In this document: positions 10,891-24,700 of the stretch, one piece after another
Numbering within the stretch: the first letter of the stretch is position 1
How the letters are laid out: each line of letters begins with the position of its first letter
Assembly: GCF_003597395.2 (NCBI RefSeq)
Contig: NC_133771.1
Span: 56,951,315 to 57,015,314, forward strand
Source: Chelonoidis abingdonii
Taxonomy: Eukaryota > Chordata > Testudines > Testudinidae
DNA length: 64,000 nucleotides
Reading direction: 5' to 3'
Translations under genes and position numbers: made by a program
Notes under the pieces: generated by a model
Database searches by the model: none
Told to the model about the DNA's origin: nothing
Seen by the model: the letters and a program-made list of their open reading frames with translations, nothing else

Positions 10891-11945
10891 TGCTTGGCTA
10901 ATATTCAAATGCTAAATAAATAAATAAGAAATAAACTGAGTATAAGATGGCTTCAGGAAGTGATTCCAAACTCCCCAACTGCAGAATTGGCTGGGTGCAT
11001 TATGGGGTTCTTGCTGTGTCTTCTGATGTATCTACCATTGTTGGAGACCCGGTATGAGGCTGAACGTATTAGTGGTGGTTCCCAGTAGAAGGGCTTCTAA
11101 GCTGGGAAAGGAGGCATAAAAACAGAGTTTGGATGAAACTGACAAAAAAAAATTTAGATTTAGATCAGGAAGTATGTGCTAAAAGTGAGCCCTTTTTAAC
11201 AGTAGAAATGACCTTTGAAATTCCCAGCATTTGAGTTATTTAAAGCTGGAGTGAACAAAGCTTTCAGGAGTACACTTTAGTCAACAGTCTTGCATTGGCA
11301 AAAAGATGAACAGTGGATGTAATAAGGGTTTTCCTTCTCTAACTTTTGTGATTCTTGGTTCTTGTGGGCTTGGTTATGTCATCCTTGAAAATATGTTTAT
11401 TTAGCAGAAAACCTCTGCAATTTGTCTGGATTAGCAGTGTCTGCTCAAAAGAACTTTGGAATAGTAACATTGCTAGTCAGAAGAAATAAAGTGCATTAGC
11501 AAAGCTGTTGAAAGCTTGCACATCATCTGCCTGGCTCAGGGCAATGCTGTGGGCCACTAACTTTCCTGAACACTAAATCTACCCACACGTTGAGTAGTAA
11601 AAAACTGTTCTTGTACCACGTTCAAATCTGAGCTTCTTCATAGTTTCAGGGTGTTTGATGTTGGGTCTGCTTCAGATCTGTCTCTAAGAAGGAGTTAGAG
11701 TAGTAGTATGTAGGCAAACGCATTAGCCTTTTTGTATTCATCTGCCAAACCACACACAACCTTGGGCATTATACTTTTTTATTTATAGGAGGAATGTTTC
11801 TTGGGTTATCTTGTACTCTTTTTATGAAAGGTGTAATTAGACAACTGGGCAGAAAGGGCAATGATTTATTTTCTGTCCAAAGCACAGCACATCAAACTAC
11901 CCCTCTTCACTGTGCCTTGAAGTGTCAGCTGTGGTTATGCATGTA

Positions 11946-12018
11946 AGGCCCGACATGGGGTTTAAACCCATGACTTTCTGGCCCACTGGAGAGATAGCAT
12001 CAACTGAGCTGTACTGAC
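11946..12018 (-). repeat. tRNA-related SINE head
   Basis: On the minus strand ACAGCTCAGTTGATGC resembles an A box and GGGTTTAAACCCC a B box, at tRNA-like spacing. No clean acceptor or anticodon stem forms, so I read it as a decayed tRNA-derived SINE and not a tRNA gene. Confidence 0.5.
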
Positions 12019-12107
12019 AAAGTAAAAGCTATAAATAAATTGCATAATTTTCATAAAATCTAGGCTCTCACAGCTCCCAGTGATTGGTCTGAAAACCAGA
12101 CCAATAA

Positions 12108-12128
12108 TACCAGAGGGGTAGCCGTGTT
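12108..12128 (-). repeat. End fragment of the GGGGTAGCCGTGTT repeat
   Basis: ACCAGAGGGGTAGCCGTGTT is the reverse complement of the terminal AACACGGCTACCCC end of the repeat copy at 59.9 kb. Just 5' of it sits a perfect 9-bp inverted repeat (12083-12091 and 12097-12105) with a 5-base loop. Confidence 0.5.
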
Positions 12129-13025
12129 TCTTGAAATAGTCATCATTGTTTTGGTGTGCTTCAGCTTATAAAACATGGTATAGCAAAATGAGGGCATTTA
12201 CATTTTTAAGAAACCAGTTGATACAGTTATTTTGTTATCCTATAAATTATTTTCCTAATAGACTTGTAAAATGAATAACGTAACAAGAGTTGGCAACAGG
12301 GAATATGTAATACTCACTATTATAATTTAATATCTACCAGTACAAAGATCAGCTATCTTTGCTATTTGGTCATATGGAGATGAAGGACTTATTGTATTAT
12401 CACTTCTGCACACAAATTATTTTGTAAATGTAGTTTAAACTTCAAAATTAATTTATGTTATGATTATCCTAATAATGTAAGTGTTTAAGAATGCACTGCC
12501 ATGTTATGTCCTACTGTACTGCATCTTAATTCATATTGTGACCGTATCCTTAGCAATGGAGCTATTTCAAATTATGCCAGCTGTGGATCTGCCCCTCTAT
12601 GAACACTCCCATAGAGGAGCAGACAGCAGAAGAAATTATATTACTATTGAGCTGAATTTATGCAGTCACATTATTATCAATATGATTCATATCAATAATA
12701 CCAACGGCTTATAATGGAAGCATTGATAGAATCTAGCTTTAATGTCTTGAGATATTCTGAGGGAATTATAAAATATATAATGGAAACAAAAACTTTTCTA
12801 ACTGGCATGTTATTTTGTATTAGTAGGAGATACCAAACGAGAAATAATGTAATAGTTTAATAGAAAATTCTCTCTTGAAATTCTGGTAACAGAGCTCTTA
12901 CATTTTAAAATGTCATCCACATTTCTAAGAATTGCATTCAAGTATTTATGGTTGCTTATCTGTTACAATAATATTTTCATTTTCAATGGCTTTAGAACCT
13001 TTTTATTCTATATTTATTTGGACAG

Positions 13026-13128
13026 GTACATCAGATCTGAGAGGTCAATAATTCTAATTAATTTCTGCCTATCTATTATCTCATCAAATATTCTTATACT
13101 GGTTGGACAAACTCAGACACATAATAAG
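13026..13128 (+). CDS. ADGRB3: ADGRB3 internal exon: intracellular loop 1, transmembrane helix 2, start of extracellular loop 1
   Basis: The first base completes the Arg codon split by the previous intron (AG|G), giving Trp-Arg-Tyr-Ile-Arg. The acceptor is a T-rich tract ending TTTGGACAG (AG at 13024-13025) and the donor is GTATGA at 13129-13134. The peptide begins [20 protein letters not shown] and continues through a hydrophobic stretch to Gly-Gln-Thr-Gln-Thr-His-Asn-Lys. The charged R-S-E-R segment is intracellular loop 1, the Ile/Leu-rich stretch is TM2, and the polar tail enters extracellular loop 1. The loop and TM2 are strongly conserved in the ADGRB subfamily; the Ile/Val pattern and the final His-Asn-Lys favour ADGRB3 over B1 and B2, from memory of those proteins. 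It ends in phase 0, so the next exon should start a new codon; I did not find that exon in the remaining 51 kb. Confidence 0.95.
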
Positions 13129-14132
13129 GTATGATTGATTATTTTGACTTTGTATTTTAATACCTATCTTTTTGTGTTTAATTTGGATACAAATCCATTC
13201 TCACCTAACTAGAGAGTTTTTGGTAAAATATTAACAGACAAAGGAAATTATTTAACGTTTCCTAATTTTTTTCCTCCAAAATCCCTTTTGGTATCATTCC
13301 CTTTAGCCATGCTGTGTTCTCTGTGGTAAACTTGTGTGTTTTATAACTAAATTTCAAAGTTGAGATAGTTCAAAGACATAAAACATCAAAAGCACAAATT
13401 CTGGCTCATTATAATAGTTGCAATAGGATTGTGTGCTACAATGTTGTGGGGTTTTGTTTTGTTTTTTTTGTCTTTTTATTAATACACTGACACTCAGAAG
13501 GCAAGTGTAAATTGCTTGGAAGTTAGAGTACAACTCTTGAAAATGTGCACAAGCAGCTATACTCAGATGCTGTAGCAAGGCTGTATGGGTACCAGATAAA
13601 TATAGAACTATTAAACCTTTGATTTCTAATGGATATAGAATAGTAATAACCTTGTGCATCTTGTTTATGTACAGTTTGCAGAACCTGGTTTCAGACTGTT
13701 AGTGGTTTCAGACTATCTTTATCATATGTAGACACTTCTATGTACTGGGTCATCACAAATCTTGGAGTGATGCTGGGTAGCCTTTCCAAGCAACAAAAAG
13801 CAGTTGTTTTAAATTAAATAAAACCGTTCAAATGGTTTAGAAAAACAGAATACTATATTTTTCTACAACAAACCTAAATTTCAGACAGTACTTGCCTTCA
13901 TCCATCCCCATTACTGTCATTCACTTTTCAAATCAGTGCTTAGGAATTTAGCTGAATATCTCCACTTAGTCAATGACAGGCACATGGCAACATGCTGAAA
14001 AATGTACCTCAAAATATATATTTGTACAATAATTCATAATATAATATTGTATAAGTATCTATTTGGTGCTGCAGAAGGAAGTCATGTGAATCTCATTAAC
14101 TTTAAGAGGAGTTTTGCAGCTAAAGGCCTGAC

Positions 14133-14230
14133 TAAAATTTTTAAAAGTGCACAAGCGATTTAAGACCCCGAGTCCAACTGCAAGTAAGTGGGACTTAGAC
14201 TCCTAAGTCATTTCAGTGCTTTGGAAAATC
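14133..14230. repeat. Short near-palindromic repeat
   Basis: AAATTTTTAAAAGTGCACAA on the left pairs imperfectly with the inverted CAGTGCTTTGGAAAATCTTA on the right, with GTGGGACTTAGACTCCTAAG inside. Same dispersed near-palindrome group. Confidence 0.6.
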
Positions 14231-14987
14231 TTACTCCAGAACACTAACTGGAAGCATTTTATATTCTACTTTATTATACCGCAAGTTGCATTTAATTGAA
14301 AGGAGAGATCCCCAGTAGTTGGCCACTGTTCTCAGAAAAGACTAGGAAGTGACATGGAAAAAAACATGCTCCTTAAAACAGAGGTTGGACCAGAGATTGT
14401 GAGCGTTGTAAGGGCTGTGGATCCTAGTTTAGACAGAATCCCTAGCTAAGGGGATGATAATCGCACTCCAGCATGTGCTTGGATCTGGGGAGCCTGGAAC
14501 CAAGGCAATCTCTAATTCAACTCCTCTGAAAGCCACAGCCCTAGTCATTCCATCAGTAGCCCTCTCATTTTCTGAGTTCCCAAAAAGTGTTTGGATGTTT
14601 CCTTGACTTCCTTTTGAGAATAAGAGGTCCTAAGAATGGAGATCTTCTGACACAATTTATGAGAGAAAAAGAGCACATTATGAAGTCTACATTTTAAAGT
14701 GTTTTGTGGTCTGAAAAGCTGCTCTAAAAATGGACATTTTTCTATCCATATATTGTCTCTGTAGTCTATATGTTGTCCTTGATACATGCGCAGAACACGC
14801 AGTACCTTAAATGGATCAAGGGCAAAATGTGGTTCTCTTTTCCAAGGCCAAAGGTTTCTCTTTTCTTTGTTTACTGATTCAAACTGGTTTTTACTACTGT
14901 GTCCACTTCAGAGCTAGTATACTGTAGCTCCAGAAGATCACCATGTGTATGCCATACATCATCAGAAAAGTTGCCAGCTAATGCCAT

Positions 14988-15091
14988 GATTCAGAAAAAA
15001 TCTTAGGCATGTGCTTAAGTCCCACTGAAATCAGAGTAACTGAAGCATATACTTAACACATGCTGAAAAGCATTTGAGATTTGCTGAATCC
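14988..15091. repeat. Short near-palindromic repeat
   Basis: TGATTCAGAAAAAATCTTAG opens and TTTGCTGAATCC closes the element. The interior GCATGTGCTTAAGTCCCACT pairs with the later ACTTAACACATGCTGAAAAG. Confidence 0.65.
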
Positions 15092-18000
15092 TGGGGTCTA
15101 AATTCTTCATGGTAGAATTTTTATTTTTGATGTCGATATACAAAAAAAGACCCCACATTTAGATTTCAGTGCCAACAGCTGTGGGCGGCGGGAATCTTAG
15201 TTTGCCATGTTAACTGAGAAAATTTGATCTGGAAGAGGCAGAAATAGAAAAAAGATCTGTGTCTTAACCATTGTTTGAGAGGAAAAAACCTTTTGACGTT
15301 AGCCTTTTATATGAGTTATATTAATACTATTCCCTGGTAATACAAACAGGATCCAGTTGTGGAGTTATTAAAGGTGTAGGGGCCAAATGCTACAGTTTTT
15401 ACTCAGGAGAAGGTTTCATTCAAGTCAGCTAGAAATTTCCCTGAATAAGGACTGCAGGGAATTGACTCTTGGAGAATAGGTGTTGCTGCTCTGGTACTTG
15501 AGAAGGAAGGCAAGCATTTTAAACATTAAATATAAGAGGACTTGTCTTCATGTTTGTAAAGAGAGAGAGACCTGATTTACCAAGTTTGAATTCTATACTA
15601 TCCTATTCTCCTTTTGTACCACCACCATCAGCATGGTATCTGATCACCACTAATCGGTATCTGTATACTAATCCCAACACCACAAAGTTTAAGGGTGTTC
15701 ACATATGATGTTCCATTATATAAACCCACTTGTTCAATTTATTATTGGACTTAGAACTGGATCTGGGTTTAGGATAGGTTTAGATATGGTCAAGGCCAAG
15801 TTCTAGTAGTAAATTGGAGCAGTGTGTAAATTAAGCAAAATGAAAATACAGTGATTACAAACAGCATCATGTTGTCCTGGTTTACAGATTGTAGATTTCT
15901 CTCTTTGCATTAATCACTTTACAGACCAGTTTTTATTTATTTAAAAATTGTTCCAACTTTAAAAAACTTATACTTCTGTGGGGCTATTTTTGTGCACACT
16001 GGCAATTTGTGAATAAAGGAATCATGACTCTTGCACTAAATAAGTACAGATTATTTCTTATTTTTTTATTTACTTTAAACCATAGGTATTCTGTATATTA
16101 AAACTAGCAATAGTATTTTAAGGCTGAGTGTATTATTCATGGTTTGACTTTATTTGTGTATGAAGAATTAATGAAGACCAAGTGAGTTTGAAATACTGTA
16201 CTTTCTCTGTAAAAGTATGTTCTGTCCTTTTTTTCCACTAAAAAAGGGTCATGATATTTCACACAGGCAAAAATGGACAGTGTACTGATAGGGCCATATA
16301 AAATTAGTCTAAGTTCTTCAAAGATGCAATAGCTTTTATATTTCAAATACTCAGTGCTTAAAGGCAAAAATTCTTCCCTCTCAAGTATTTCAATTAGAGG
16401 GTTCAGACATTAGACCTGAGGTATAGGTCATGGAGCTTTTTCACCTGTTTTAAGATAGAGAGGGGGGAATAAAGGATAATGGCTGTTGGAAGATTTGGGA
16501 TTGAATAGCTGTTTTCACCAGAAAAGCATTTTTCTTTGTTCTCTTCATAGTGAAAGATATTGTGCAGTTTCTTAAAGGAGACAGGAGAGAATCGGACAGC
16601 TAGTCTCAATATGTTTTCCAAAGAAGTTTCCAAATGCAGAAAAATCTTGTTGAAAATTCTCTTAAACCATGCATAAGACATGTAGAGACTCCTGTTCTCT
16701 CAAGCACCTGTTTTGAAATAAAGGTTGTTGGAGGCAGAATTTTCAAAAAGGCTATAAAGTTTCTACGATTATGTATCCTGCTTAAATATAATCAGTGTTG
16801 CACTTGGAAGGAGATATGAAGCATGTTAATTTATTGAAACATTTTGATACTTCTTTCTGCTTCTTGGTTTCTTTTCTTAGGTAAAACTTGTTCTGTATAA
16901 AATATTAGGCATATTAATTTACTTAAACATGGGGATATTTTTAATATGATTAGTGTGCTGAAGATACTCCTTTCAATTCTGATTTAAAACTCATTAATAC
17001 TGGTATTAAGGGCCTGATTCAGAATCCATTGGAGTCAATAGTAAAGATGCCACATTGCAGAAATAAGCTAATAGGACAAATAGATGTGTGCTTTGTCAAA
17101 TACTAGGAAGTGTCCCTAAAACCAACACAAACACTGAGTTTTTGCTTGGTGGAGACTACCATTTTGGGGGGGAACTATATTTCAGTGATTTAAAGCCTTG
17201 ATTATGTCATGTAACTCTTTCCATATAATCTGCTTACTGTTGCTTTCCTTGCCATCAAGAAAAATGGCTGCATTTCTTCACTGCATGGACTTTGTTGCTT
17301 GAAACTATAAATCTTGATTATTCTCCAGCTCTAACTTATCAAGTAGCCTTCCCCCTCAATAAGGTTCTGATAGGTATTGTCCTGATTTTTTTTCTAAATT
17401 CCCTTTTTAGTTTCTGAATGTGCATGTACCAAAATATCTGGCTTCATTATGAGTTGCATTGCAAATAAAAACACATTAGTCATCTGAGATAAGCAAATAC
17501 TGTTTTCCTTAGGAAGAAAAAAGTGCTAAACAAACCACAAAAATACATTTTACAGGTGGGGGAAGTTAATTCTTTTCCATCTTACCTGTTTCTATCATGT
17601 TTCAGAGTTATCTGACTGCCCTGCATTGGTGCCTCAAAGGGAATCTGCATGGCTTTTGAGAAATAGATGCATTTTCCAGAGTGTATGCGCTTTCCTTCAT
17701 GCACACTTATCCATTCTGTTAGTTGTGATAGGGTGTATGTATGCCCATAAAGGGAAGATTATATCCTTTAGAGTGAGGTAGACAATCACAGCATGTTTAA
17801 TTTTCTGTATCCTCTCTAATTGTAGCCTAGGGTTTGTGGTCCTCACTATTGCAGCATTTCGGTGATAATCCCTTATTTACATGGGTTTACAACTCAGCCA
17901 TAAAGTCTGCTTTGTGTTAAAACTTGGAGCATTATATTGGATGGGTAGTGAGGGGGATTTGAATATACTCTGAGCATCTAAAGTACAAAAAAACCTAATA

Positions 18001-20269
18001 ATCAGTTTGCACAACTGCTTTAGGGCAAAAAATGGCTTAGAAACCAAACCAAACATGCCTAAAGTGTTGCAGATTATTAACCAATTGGGATTAGATCCCT
18101 TGACTGGATGAAGCTATCAAGTTACTTCTTTTTACAAAATAGATGCCTTTATGCTCCCCTCCACCCTGACACATGGCCTGAAGCCCATGAAATTGCAAAG
18201 CAATGGAAAAAGCCTCAGAAGCAGCAGGAGCCAGTGTAACATGTCCCCTCCTCACTCCCTGAAGTAGCTGGCTGTGTAATTAGAACTCACCAGGGGATTG
18301 AGGAATCCTTGTGGAGGGGCAGAACCAGGGAGCAGCACTTTATCTGGCATGATTACCTCAGATATCCATGTGGATATTAATTCTGCTTCTAGCCCATGTT
18401 AACTGTTGCACCCTACCTGAAGCCACCTTATAGAAAGGGTTATTGTGGAGGCAGAGGAACCAGTAGCAACACAGCTAAGAAACAGCAGGCAAGAGCTCAA
18501 GGGTAGCTGGAACACACACAGTGTGAAAACAACACTGAGGTTGTGTTAGAAAGCAATGAATGAAGAAGGTAATTTACAGTTGAGGAAGTAAACTCGGAGC
18601 CTAAACTGGTGACTTCAGTGGAGCATAACCAACTAACTCCAGCTGAGGATCTGGCATAGGTCCTCCCACTCACGTGAACATCAGGAAGCCATTTTAACCC
18701 CTTCACTGGTGAGTCTCACCTCTACCTGTGTGTGGAATTTGAATGCAGTGGCTCTCTGAAGGGCTGGTACAGCCATGTTATTGGAATGTGTCTGTGCTCC
18801 AAAGACCAGCAAACAGAATGTATTTTGCCTATGTGCTGTGCATTCAGAAGCACAGAACCAATTAACTGCAATGGATCCCACTTAAATGAATACCTGTTAA
18901 AGTATTAGGCCTGTTTAAACAATGCTGCTTCCCTATGCCAAACTCTGACAAAACGTGTTAACTTCAGGTGGATTAGCTCTCTACTCTGAGACTTTTATGA
19001 GTCTTTCTGGGGAGCAGGCCCTACATTGCTCTCTCCTACCTCAAGATGAGTACACTGCTTGTCACTCCTACTATTGATACCTGCCTCAGAGAAGGTTTGA
19101 TTTGAAAGCACCAGGCTGTCTCTTTCTGAAAATATATCAACTCTAGCAGTCAGTTTGGGATTCTGTAAACAAATTTGACTTTTAATATTACAAGAAAGAT
19201 TATATAGAAATTAGAAAGGTGTAAATACTACCAGTGATACTCAGACTCCTGTTATGAGCTCTGGTAAGCTATTCTAAACAACATTACAAAAAAGGGGGGG
19301 AAATAGTCTTATTACAGGCATTCTGAAATTTTATAGTGATTTTCCCTTGCATGATTCAGAATCACAATTGCCCCATCATACAGACATTCTATCATACTGC
19401 TCCCAATATGTAGTTTCTCTCTCTGTGTCCACTAAGGCCTGTTCTTAATTGCTACTTCTCCTCTGGAAGTCACCCCACAACCCTCAGAATAAATAGCTCA
19501 TCCCCTCAAACACCTATTTGAGTAGTTTCTGGCAAGCTGTTGATGACTCAAGCTACCTATTTTTTGGCTTCACACATTCTCTCTGTTCCTTTTGGGTTTG
19601 TTTATTGGATTCCAGATCAAATTGCAAAGTAGTCAGTGAGAGGTATGAGACTCGTAAAGCCCAGCACAGTTTAAATGCCCATGTGTTTGATTCATACTAT
19701 CAGATTTTGGGGGGAGGCACTTCTTTCCTAAATAAAAATGGTATAATAGGATTTTTAAGTGCAGATAAGACAGTAACAGACTCCATAGACTCCATTATAA
19801 TCATAATTATAAATCAGCATTCAAGTATTTGGTGATTTTCATCCTTCTGTGGGAGGCAGCATTTTGCTTGTTAGTCTTCCACTGTGAGCGGCACAGATTA
19901 CCAGTCCTCATATTACAACAGACACATATAAATCAATTTGTAACACAAACTAAAATGGATATAGAAACACAATACAGCCTTTGGTAAAATAATGCATTGT
20001 AAAAGAATAAATTCTGGGCAATAGAAAATGAACATTATAATAAATCTATTATTCAATATTCTTCATTTGTACATATCAAAACATGTTAGGAAAATATAAA
20101 GTCCTTTTAGAAGAATATAATTTAAAATCACAAGATGAAAATTTGGTGCAATAGGGTTATCTATTTACTCTACTAGGTTTCTTCTATACTTCCTTAGTGT
20201 TCCTCATTGTCTCTATATGTATTCAACAACATATGGTAAGTTTCAACCTTAAATACTGTCAGGTTCATT

Positions 20270-21060
20270 TTTATTGTCAAAGTTCCTTCCCCACTCTGGA
20301 CTTTAGGGTACAGATGTGAGAACCTGCATGGACGCTTCTAAGCTTAATTACTAGCTAGATCTGGTATCGCTGCCACCATCCAGAATTTTCAGTGTCTGGA
20401 TCACTCCCTTTCCCCCCTAAACCTTCCCCTCCCTGTGATAGCCTTGAGGGACTTCACCAATTCCCTGGTGAACACAGATCCAAACCCCTTGGATCTTAAA
20501 ACAAGGAGAAATTAACCCATCCACCTCCTTTCCCCCTACCAACCCCGGTGAGTCCAGATCCAATCCCTTGGATCTAAAAACAAGGAAAATCATCAGGTAT
20601 TAAAAGAAAAAGGCTTTTAATTAAAGAAAAGAAAGGTAAAAGAAACCTTGAGAGTATTTAGGCATACAGCTACTCTCACAGACAACGATTTTCAAACAAG
20701 AGGGAATGTTCCCCTGGGCAAAAATTTAGTTACACACAAAAAAAAAAAATAATACCAAATACCCAATTTGAAATTCTAACCATTTAATTGCATAAGGACA
20801 GATTACAAAGAAAATAAACATAAACCGTATTTATTCCTTCTAAAACTTAACTACTCTGTAAGAGACTGGTTCCTGATCTTTTTCACGTTCCGACTGAAAC
20901 TGAAAACTCTAAACAACAGAAAAACTTCCCTCCTTCCTTTTGAAACATCTTCTTCCCCCATTGGTCCCTCTGGTCAGGTGTTAGCTAGGCTAGGTGAACT
21001 TTTTAACCCTTTACAGGTAAAAGAGGCATTAACCCGTAACCATCTGTTTATGACATTTAT
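20270..21060 (-). mobile_element. Solo LTR (20275-21055) with 5-bp target duplication TTTAT
   Basis: The 781-bp element starts TGTCAAAG and ends TTTATGACA, so it has TG...CA termini with short inverted ends (TGTCA/TGACA). Identical TTTAT pentamers flank it (20270-20274 and 21056-21060). No internal region or coding frame adjoins it, so it is a solo LTR left by recombination. The minus strand is the likely sense strand: it carries a CCAAT box (near 20960) followed by AATAAA (20830-20835). The sequence is recognisable as a common turtle LTR. A 5-bp duplication fits gypsy-type or some endogenous-retrovirus integrases; class is not resolved. Confidence 0.88.
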
Positions 21061-21484
21061 AATTTAAAATTTTTGGTTTTCACTCTTCTATCTAAGTAAT
21101 AGCTTCTTAGGGCCCCAAACTTGCAGTTGTCAATGCATTGAGAATACTCTTACGACAATGACTGTGCAAGTGGGCTGATTACAGACTTAAAAATAATTAT
21201 TTCCTTGACATATTTTTCCTTTCCTATTTAACAGATCCTATCACCCTTACACACATGAGTAATAAGTAGCAGAGGTTATACATGTATAAGGTTGACCGAA
21301 TCAGGTCCAAAGATGGATCATATGCCAATATGGCAAGAGATTGTTTACTGGTTTGGTTAGTTATCATGACTTCTGGAAACAGATCTTGCTAGTTAATCAA
21401 TGTTCCTTTTATTCCTGATTATTTTTTATTTTGCTGCAACAGATTAAAGATATGGGAGTATCATATACATAGTTTGATCCAATC

Positions 21485-21760
21485 TGAGAAATCCTGAAGT
21501 GATCAGTCCAGTCCAGTATCCTGTCTGTGACAATAGCCAGTACCAGCTACTTTAGAGGAAGGCACAAGAAACCTTGTAGCAGGCATTTATGAGATAACCT
21601 TCCTTTGTGTTGGAATAGTTGGTTTTATTTATTACATTGGTTAACTTGTGGTACATTGAAGTCAAAGTGATATTTAGGGTCTGAAGGAAATTTTCCACCA
21701 AATGATAACCCTTTGCTGGAGGTCCAGTTTAGGGTCTAAATGACTTGAAAATGTCTGTGT
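21485..21760 (-). mobile_element. Diverged CR1-group LINE fragment, antisense
   Basis: CCAGTATCCTGTCTGTGACA, then AGTACCAGCTACTTTAGAGG and AAGGCACAAGAAACC, parallel the copy at 43.6 kb and are typical of antisense CR1/L3-type 3' regions in amniotes. It is more decayed than the 43.6 kb copy. Confidence 0.65.
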
Positions 21761-24700
21761 TTTGATTTATTCCTCTTCCGCTGTTTTTATCAGAATTTAG
21801 ATTAAGTAAACTTTTATGGGTAAATAATTATGTGCAGTTGTGCAACTGAATAGAAAATTGTCCTAGGAATAATTGTGAAAGAAAAACTGTAAAGTTAAAG
21901 TTAAGAAGCACTGCCTTGGAGTATAATCATGGCCTTTCTTAATGAATGGAATGGTGAGACTTTTCAGAACCCTGCAGGGAAACTTACATTTTTGTAATAA
22001 AAAAGGCCTCCAGCTGTTAAAACTGATATATTTCTGCAGTGTCAGAAAGTTCAGCCTGCACTAGCTTTGTGGGTTTTAAAAACAGGTGAAAAAACATTTT
22101 AATATCTCTTTGTTCTGGAGAAAATTGAAGTGTATCTGGAAGAAAGAGTCCAGCAGTTGGAAGAAAGTGTGAATAAGATTGGCACAAAATGTTTTACCAC
22201 CAGTCAGTGATTACGTAACTGGGAATCATTAGAAGAACTGCATGTAATTTATGATGTGTCTTTGTATTTCATAACTATCACATCTCAGAAACATACTGTA
22301 GTTGTTAAATAATTTGTTTAAGGAAGAAAATCTAAGTGGATTTATTATTCCTTAAATTCCATTTTAAGTTAGGTAAGGGCTTAGAATGAAAATTGTATCC
22401 TTAATAAGCTTAGCTGAGACATACAGGACAACAATTCCCAATATGTCAGAACCTACTGCTGCTGAAACTTGGGTTTTAAAAAGATGAGATTAATTTTATT
22501 ATCTGTTATTTGCATTGAAATTTTATACTTCTTGTATGTAAGAGGGCTCTCAAGTCTCTGTCTTTTACTGCATATCCTCTTATGTCATGTCAATCAGAAT
22601 TCAGACTTGAGTGTTACCAATTTAATTACCACTATAAAATCTTCATTTTGGTACTTCTTAGCTTTTAAAGTAAATACAGAATAGTAATAATGTGCCACTG
22701 AACCGAGTAATCTCACAAGGCCTAGCAATTGCGCCACAATGGACAACAAAGTGATTTTTGCTACAAATCATAGCCTTAGACCTCAATATTAGGGACAGCA
22801 TTAATGCTGTACACAAACTGGTCACAGCACTCACTTGCTCATTATTTTCACAATACCTGTACCCCCAATGACCAATTTGCAAGAGCTCAGAAACTGAGCA
22901 AGTGTCTTTTTCCATCACTCCATCAGCATATTAAATTTTCCTTTGATTTTAGCAACAAGGTTGTACTATCTTGATATAGCCATAGGATTGCTGAAAAGCA
23001 ATCGAAATGTATTTCAACCAGATTTTTAAACCCTAGAGAGAAAAATGAATGCAATTCCATAAATATCTTAACAATATATATGCCTTCATTAAACAATAGT
23101 CACTAAACAATTTTCTATTATGTATTAATAAAACAGACATTTTTAATGCTAGCAAATGTTCCCTAGCTGAAGACAGGAAGCTTTCTTGTGTATCTTCAGT
23201 AAGCAGAAGTTATTAACCCATTCGTTTCTAGGAAGACATCTGTTAGAACAGGCTCATTATTTTCAAAGAAGTGGCATTAGCTGGATGTGAAGCCTCCCAA
23301 AAACTGTATAGTTCTGCTGTGAAATGTATGTTGTCTGGCAAAGTGACCTCCTGAATTTCCTACTGTCAGCAATATGTGACCTGGACACATTGTGGCTGAA
23401 TGGTCACAAAAGTCAGTACATTGATGCATCATTTGGATGGTGACAATGTCTTTTCAAGAATAACTAGAAGGCTGGGTGACTCTACTGAAGTTTTTAAAGG
23501 TAGGTGAGTGTGTGTGATAAGTCAGGAAGAGCCAAAGAAGCTCTGGGGGACAGAGGCTAGCATTTCCTGTGTTTGTATGATGCTATTTCCTGTCTGTGAC
23601 CTGGTTCGCCTCTCAATGCTATGCAATATTAAAGTTAAAAAATAATAATTCAAGAAACCCCAAAGCCATAAGGGTTCTGCTAATTCTCAGCTAGTAGAGC
23701 TTCTTTTCCTCATTAAATTATCAAGTTTGCATTGTATCTCAGATACTTCAGACTGTTTGATTCCCATGGCTTTCCCTTAGAAGCTGGCAAGCAGAAACCT
23801 GCAAGTGCATTATAAAAGCTTAGGTAATAGCTTAGCAGTTTCTGGAAGGAATGTTAAGTGGTGGTGAAAATAAAGCCATTGAAAATGCACAAATTATGAG
23901 TACACAAAAAAACCTGGTCTTTCAGTGCAATCTCTAGTTAATTTCTTCTATGTCCTTTTTGTTGATTTCATATTGGTAATGCTTTTCTGCAACAAGCTGT
24001 TTCTCTGTTTGTGGTTAAATATGGAATTTTGTTTTCAATGGCTTCTGTTAAGGCACATAAACAGAGCTATATGATGGTACACAGTTTTAGGTAATACAGA
24101 AAAAATCCTTCCCATGCTGACTTCTAGCAGTGGAGACTGACACCTCACAAAGATCTGATTCCATCATTGTGATCTGCAGTGGAGGATTTCTGTGCCCCCG
24201 TGGGAACCCACTGACTTCAGTGGGGCTCCATGTGGATGCAGCACTCTGCTCACACACGTCACAATGCAGGATTGGCTTCTAAGGTGCCAGCATCATCCTC
24301 GGGGATGCCTGGCTTGACATGGCCCCCAATAGTCCATCCAGCAGCTAAGGTGTGCTGGCACTAAACACATGTCTCTGCCCCTTATGTAAAAAATTCCCCT
24401 CTGTGCCCTAAAGATTCCCCTGCACTAAGGGAATTCTCCTACCCTCAGAGAGAGAGCAGAGTATGGCCAAGGTGCCCTGAGATATTTGGGCTTTATCAGC
24501 TTGGGAAAGGTTGGATGAACGTGGCATGGAAGATTGCGCAAGAGGAGGCATCTATGACATATGCATAATTTAAAACTGGGCATTTTAGGTTCACTAATTT
24601 TAGCTGCTAAAATACATTTGAGAGGATTGTAGGATTAATTATTAATAATTATTGTTGTTGATAAAAATGAAGTCCATCCTCAAAGCTCTGGGAGTGTTTC

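Larger units (their letters stand above)
9624..13025 (+). other. ADGRB3 intron between the TM1 and TM2 exons
   Basis: A 3,402-bp intron, donor GTATGT and acceptor TTTGGACAG, splitting an Arg codon after its second base. It contains a LINE ORF relic (about 10640-10890), a tRNA-related SINE-like segment on the minus strand (11946-12018) and a short end fragment of the GGGGTAGCCGTGTT repeat (12108-12128). The rest shows nothing I recognise. Confidence 0.9.

Noticed and set aside
11946..12018. Possible tRNA gene on the minus strand
   Set aside because: A- and B-box-like motifs exist but acceptor and anticodon stems do not pair; a SINE head fits better.
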